From Bryobacterales bacterium (GTDB lineage Bacteria; Acidobacteriota; Terriglobia; Bryobacterales; Bryobacteraceae): DNA of 5,567 bases. The notes beneath the pieces were generated by a model that ran no database searches, was not told the DNA's origin, and worked only from the letters and a program-made list of their open reading frames with translations. The position numbers and the translations under genes were made by a program. The first letter of the stretch is position 1. Every line of letters begins with the position of its first letter. Location of the stretch: the NCBI GenBank assembly GCA_009697495.1, contig SHUN01000250.1, positions 1-5,567 of the forward strand, given 5' to 3'. This document shows positions 3,646-5,567 of the stretch, in pieces.

Positions 3646-5567
3646 ATGAGCAAAATCATCGGTATCGATCTTGGCACCACCAATTCCGTGGTTGCCGTCA
3701 TGGAAAGCGGCAATGCCGTCGTCATCGCCAATCAGGAAGGTGGCCGTACGACCCCTTCGATTACGGCCTTCGCCAAGAACGGAGACCGGCTCGTTGGACA
3801 GGTCGCCAAGCGCCAATCCGTTACCAACCCCGAGAATACCATTTACTCGATCAAGCGCTTCATGGGCCGCCGTTTCAACGAAATCGCCGACGAGATGAAG
3901 CTGGTTCCCTACAAAGTTGTGCCGGGCGAGAACGGCGACGCGCGGGTGGAGATCCAGGGGAAGCGCTACGCACCGCCGGAAATTTCGTCCATGGTTTTGG
4001 GCAAGTTGAAGGAAGCGGCCGAGGCCTATCTGGGCGAGAAGGTGACGAAAGCCGTTATCACGGTGCCCGCGTATTTTAACGACGCCCAGCGGCAGGCGAC
4101 CAAGGATGCGGGGCAGATCGCGGGCCTGGAAGTGATGCGCATCATCAATGAGCCGACGGCCGCGGCGCTCGCCTACGGTTTGGACAAGAAGAAGGACGAG
4201 ACCATCGCCGTATTCGATTTCGGGGGCGGGACGTTCGACGTTTCCATTCTGGAAGTGGGCGATGGAGTGGTGGAAGTGAAGGCCACCGATGGCGACACGC
4301 ATCTGGGCGGCGACAACATTGACGATCGGTTGATGGAATGGATCATCGCCGACTTCAAGAAGGAAAACGGCATCGATCTGTCGCAGGACAACATGGCCCG
4401 GCAGCGGCTGAAGGAAGCCGCCGAGAAGGCCAAGATTGAGCTTTCGACGTTGCTCGAAACCGAAGTGAATCTGCCGTTTATCACGGCGGACGCCACCGGT
4501 CCGAAGCACTTGGTGATGAAGCTCACGCGGATGCGGTTTGAACAGATGGTCGACGACATTCTGGCCCGCGCGATGGAACCCTGTAAGCGCGCGATGACGA
4601 ACGCCAAGGTAACGCCCACGCAGATTGACGAAGTGGTGCTGGTGGGCGGTTCGACGCGTATTCCGAAGGTACAGCAGATGGTGCGCGATCTGTTCGGCAA
4701 GGAGCCGAACCGCACCGTGAATCCGGACGAAGTGGTGGCCGTTGGCGCCGCGGTCCAGGGCGGAGTGCTGGGCGGAGAAGTGAAGGATGTACTGCTGCTC
4801 GACGTCACGCCTCTTTCGCTGGGAATCGAAACCTTGGGCGGCGTCTTCACGAAGATGATCGAGGCCAATACGACCATCCCGACGCGCCGCAGCGAGACTT
4901 TTACGACGGCCAGCGACAGCCAGCCGTCCGTTGAGATCAAGGTATACCAGGGCGAACGCGCGATGGCCGCCGATAACCGGTCGCTGGGCGTCTTCCAACT
5001 CGCTAACATTCCGCCTGCTCCGCGCGGCGTGCCGCAGATCGATGTCACTTTCGACATCGACGCCAACGGGATTCTGAACGTCACGGCGAAGGACAAAGCC
5101 ACCCATAACGAGCAGAAGATCACCATCACGTCTTCGTCCGGGTTGAGCAAGGACGAAGTGGAGAAGATGTCGCGCGAGGCCAAGGAAAACGCCTCCGGCG
5201 ACCAGAAGCGCAAGGACGGCGTGGAAGCCCGCAACCGCATTGACGGCCTGATCTACAGTGTGGAAAAGACGCTGAAAGATCACCGCGACAAGGTGAGCGA
5301 GGACGAAGCCAAGGCCGTGGAAGTGGCGCTGGAAGAGGCCCGCAAGGCGCGCGACGAAGGGTCGCTGGAAGCCATCAACACCGCCGTCGATAAACTCACA
5401 GCCTCCAGTCACAAACTGGCCGAAGTGATGTACAAATCGACGCAGGGCGGCGCGGCGGGACCGGGACCGGAAGCCAACGGGGCCGGCGCTCCGCCGCCGC
5501 CCGATAGCGCGAAGAAAGACGAAGTGGTCGACGCCGAGTTTGTCGATGTCGACGACAAAGGCAAGAA
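3646..5567 (+). CDS. dnaK: Chaperone protein DnaK (Hsp70), 3' end just outside the window
   Basis: The frame gives 640 complete codons plus two bases with no stop. DnaK acts in the cytosol, using ATP cycles driven by DnaJ and GrpE to bind and release unfolded segments. Seen in order: phosphate-1 motif I-D-L-G-T-T-N-S (7-14); K70 in S-I-K-R-F-M-G-R-R; phosphate-2 motif D191-F-G-G-G-T-F-D with the autophosphorylation-type T196; adenosine motif [11 protein letters not shown] (330-340); interdomain linker around V382-L-L-L-D386; the substrate-binding beta domain; a charged helical lid from about residue 505; and a Gly/Pro-rich tail leading to [12 protein letters not shown]. Typical DnaK is about 635-645 residues, so the protein is essentially complete. 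The phosphate-2 motif has Phe where E. coli has Leu. The gene is divergent from modA with 42 bases between starts; neither dnaJ nor grpE lies in the window. Confidence 0.98.
   Translation, partial: MSKIIGIDLGTTNSVVAVMESGNAVVIANQEGGRTTPSITAFAKNGDRLVGQVAKRQSVTNPENTIYSIKRFMGRRFNEIADEMKLVPYKVVPGENGDARVEIQGKRYAPPEISSMVLGKLKEAAEAYLGEKVTKAVITVPAYFNDAQRQATKDAGQIAGLEVMRIINEPTAAALAYGLDKKKDETIAVFDFGGGTFDVSILEVGDGVVEVKATDGDTHLGGDNIDDRLMEWIIADFKKENGIDLSQDNMARQRLKEAAEKAKIELSTLLETEVNLPFITADATGPKHLVMKLTRMRFEQMVDDILARAMEPCKRAMTNAKVTPTQIDEVVLVGGSTRIPKVQQMVRDLFGKEPNRTVNPDEVVAVGAAVQGGVLGGEVKDVLLLDVTPLSLGIETLGGVFTKMIEANTTIPTRRSETFTTASDSQPSVEIKVYQGERAMAADNRSLGVFQLANIPPAPRGVPQIDVTFDIDANGILNVTAKDKATHNEQKITITSSSGLSKDEVEKMSREAKENASGDQKRKDGVEARNRIDGLIYSVEKTLKDHRDKVSEDEAKAVEVALEEARKARDEGSLEAINTAVDKLTASSHKLAEVMYKSTQGGAAGPGPEANGAGAPPPPDSAKKDEVVDAEFVDVDDKGK

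Noticed and set aside
3504..4079. A + strand open frame of 191 codons overlapping the start of dnaK
   Set aside because: It is out of frame with dnaK, which has clear family motifs over the same bases; the product is Arg/Gly-rich low-complexity sequence.
4173..5240. A second minus-strand open frame of 355 codons opposite dnaK
   Set aside because: It is a Ser/Thr-rich shadow of dnaK in another frame with no recognisable motif or ribosome binding site.
3604..5412. A stop-free minus-strand frame of about 600 codons lying opposite dnaK and continuous with modA
   Set aside because: It mirrors dnaK codon usage in GC-rich DNA. Translations of this antisense frame are a known source of false annotations (the 'NAD-specific glutamate dehydrogenase' antisense family). 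The His/Arg/Leu-rich product has no independent domain, so modA is taken to begin at 3603.

Overview
The window is GC-rich bacterial chromosomal DNA. It most resembles an Acidobacteriota genome of the Solibacter/Bryobacter kind. The basis is the C-terminus of a TonB-receptor-like outer-membrane protein at the left edge, a DnaK carrying the variant phosphate-2 motif DFGGGTFD, and the relic-rich spacer between them. This placement is inference from recollection of such genomes; no search was run.

Layout, left to right. Bases 1-133 are the last 43 codons of an outer-membrane beta-barrel protein, followed by a strong intrinsic-terminator-like hairpin (160-197). Bases 134-793 hold no convincing intact gene but contain several recognisable fragments: a ParD-like antitoxin gene interrupted by an amber codon (200-397), a short piece of a ParE/RelE-type toxin (393-443), a diverged second copy of the barrel protein's C-terminus (476-520), and the C-terminal half of a Phd/YefM-like antitoxin (564-740) with no toxin after it. 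This looks like a graveyard of toxin-antitoxin modules downstream of the outer-membrane gene.

Bases 794-2898 form a two-gene, translationally coupled unit on the + strand: a zinc-dependent succinylglutamate desuccinylase/aspartoacylase-family deacylase (DoeB-like), then an AI-2E/PerM-family membrane protein. The stop and start overlap in ATGA. A minus-strand modA-like gene for a molybdate-type substrate-binding protein (2722-3603) converges on the AI-2E gene and overlaps its 3' end by 177 bp. Divergently from modA, dnaK begins at 3646 and runs off the right edge, probably only one or a few codons before its stop.

The best regulatory signal is a near-consensus sigma-70 promoter for dnaK (TTGACA, 17 bp, CATAAT; 3540-3568). 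It lies inside the signal-peptide region of the divergent modA, so modA is overlapped at both ends by its neighbours' sequence. I see no CRISPR array, tRNA, rRNA, insertion sequence or clearly novel multi-gene system. The points most worth a second look are the toxin-antitoxin relics and the antisense arrangement around modA.
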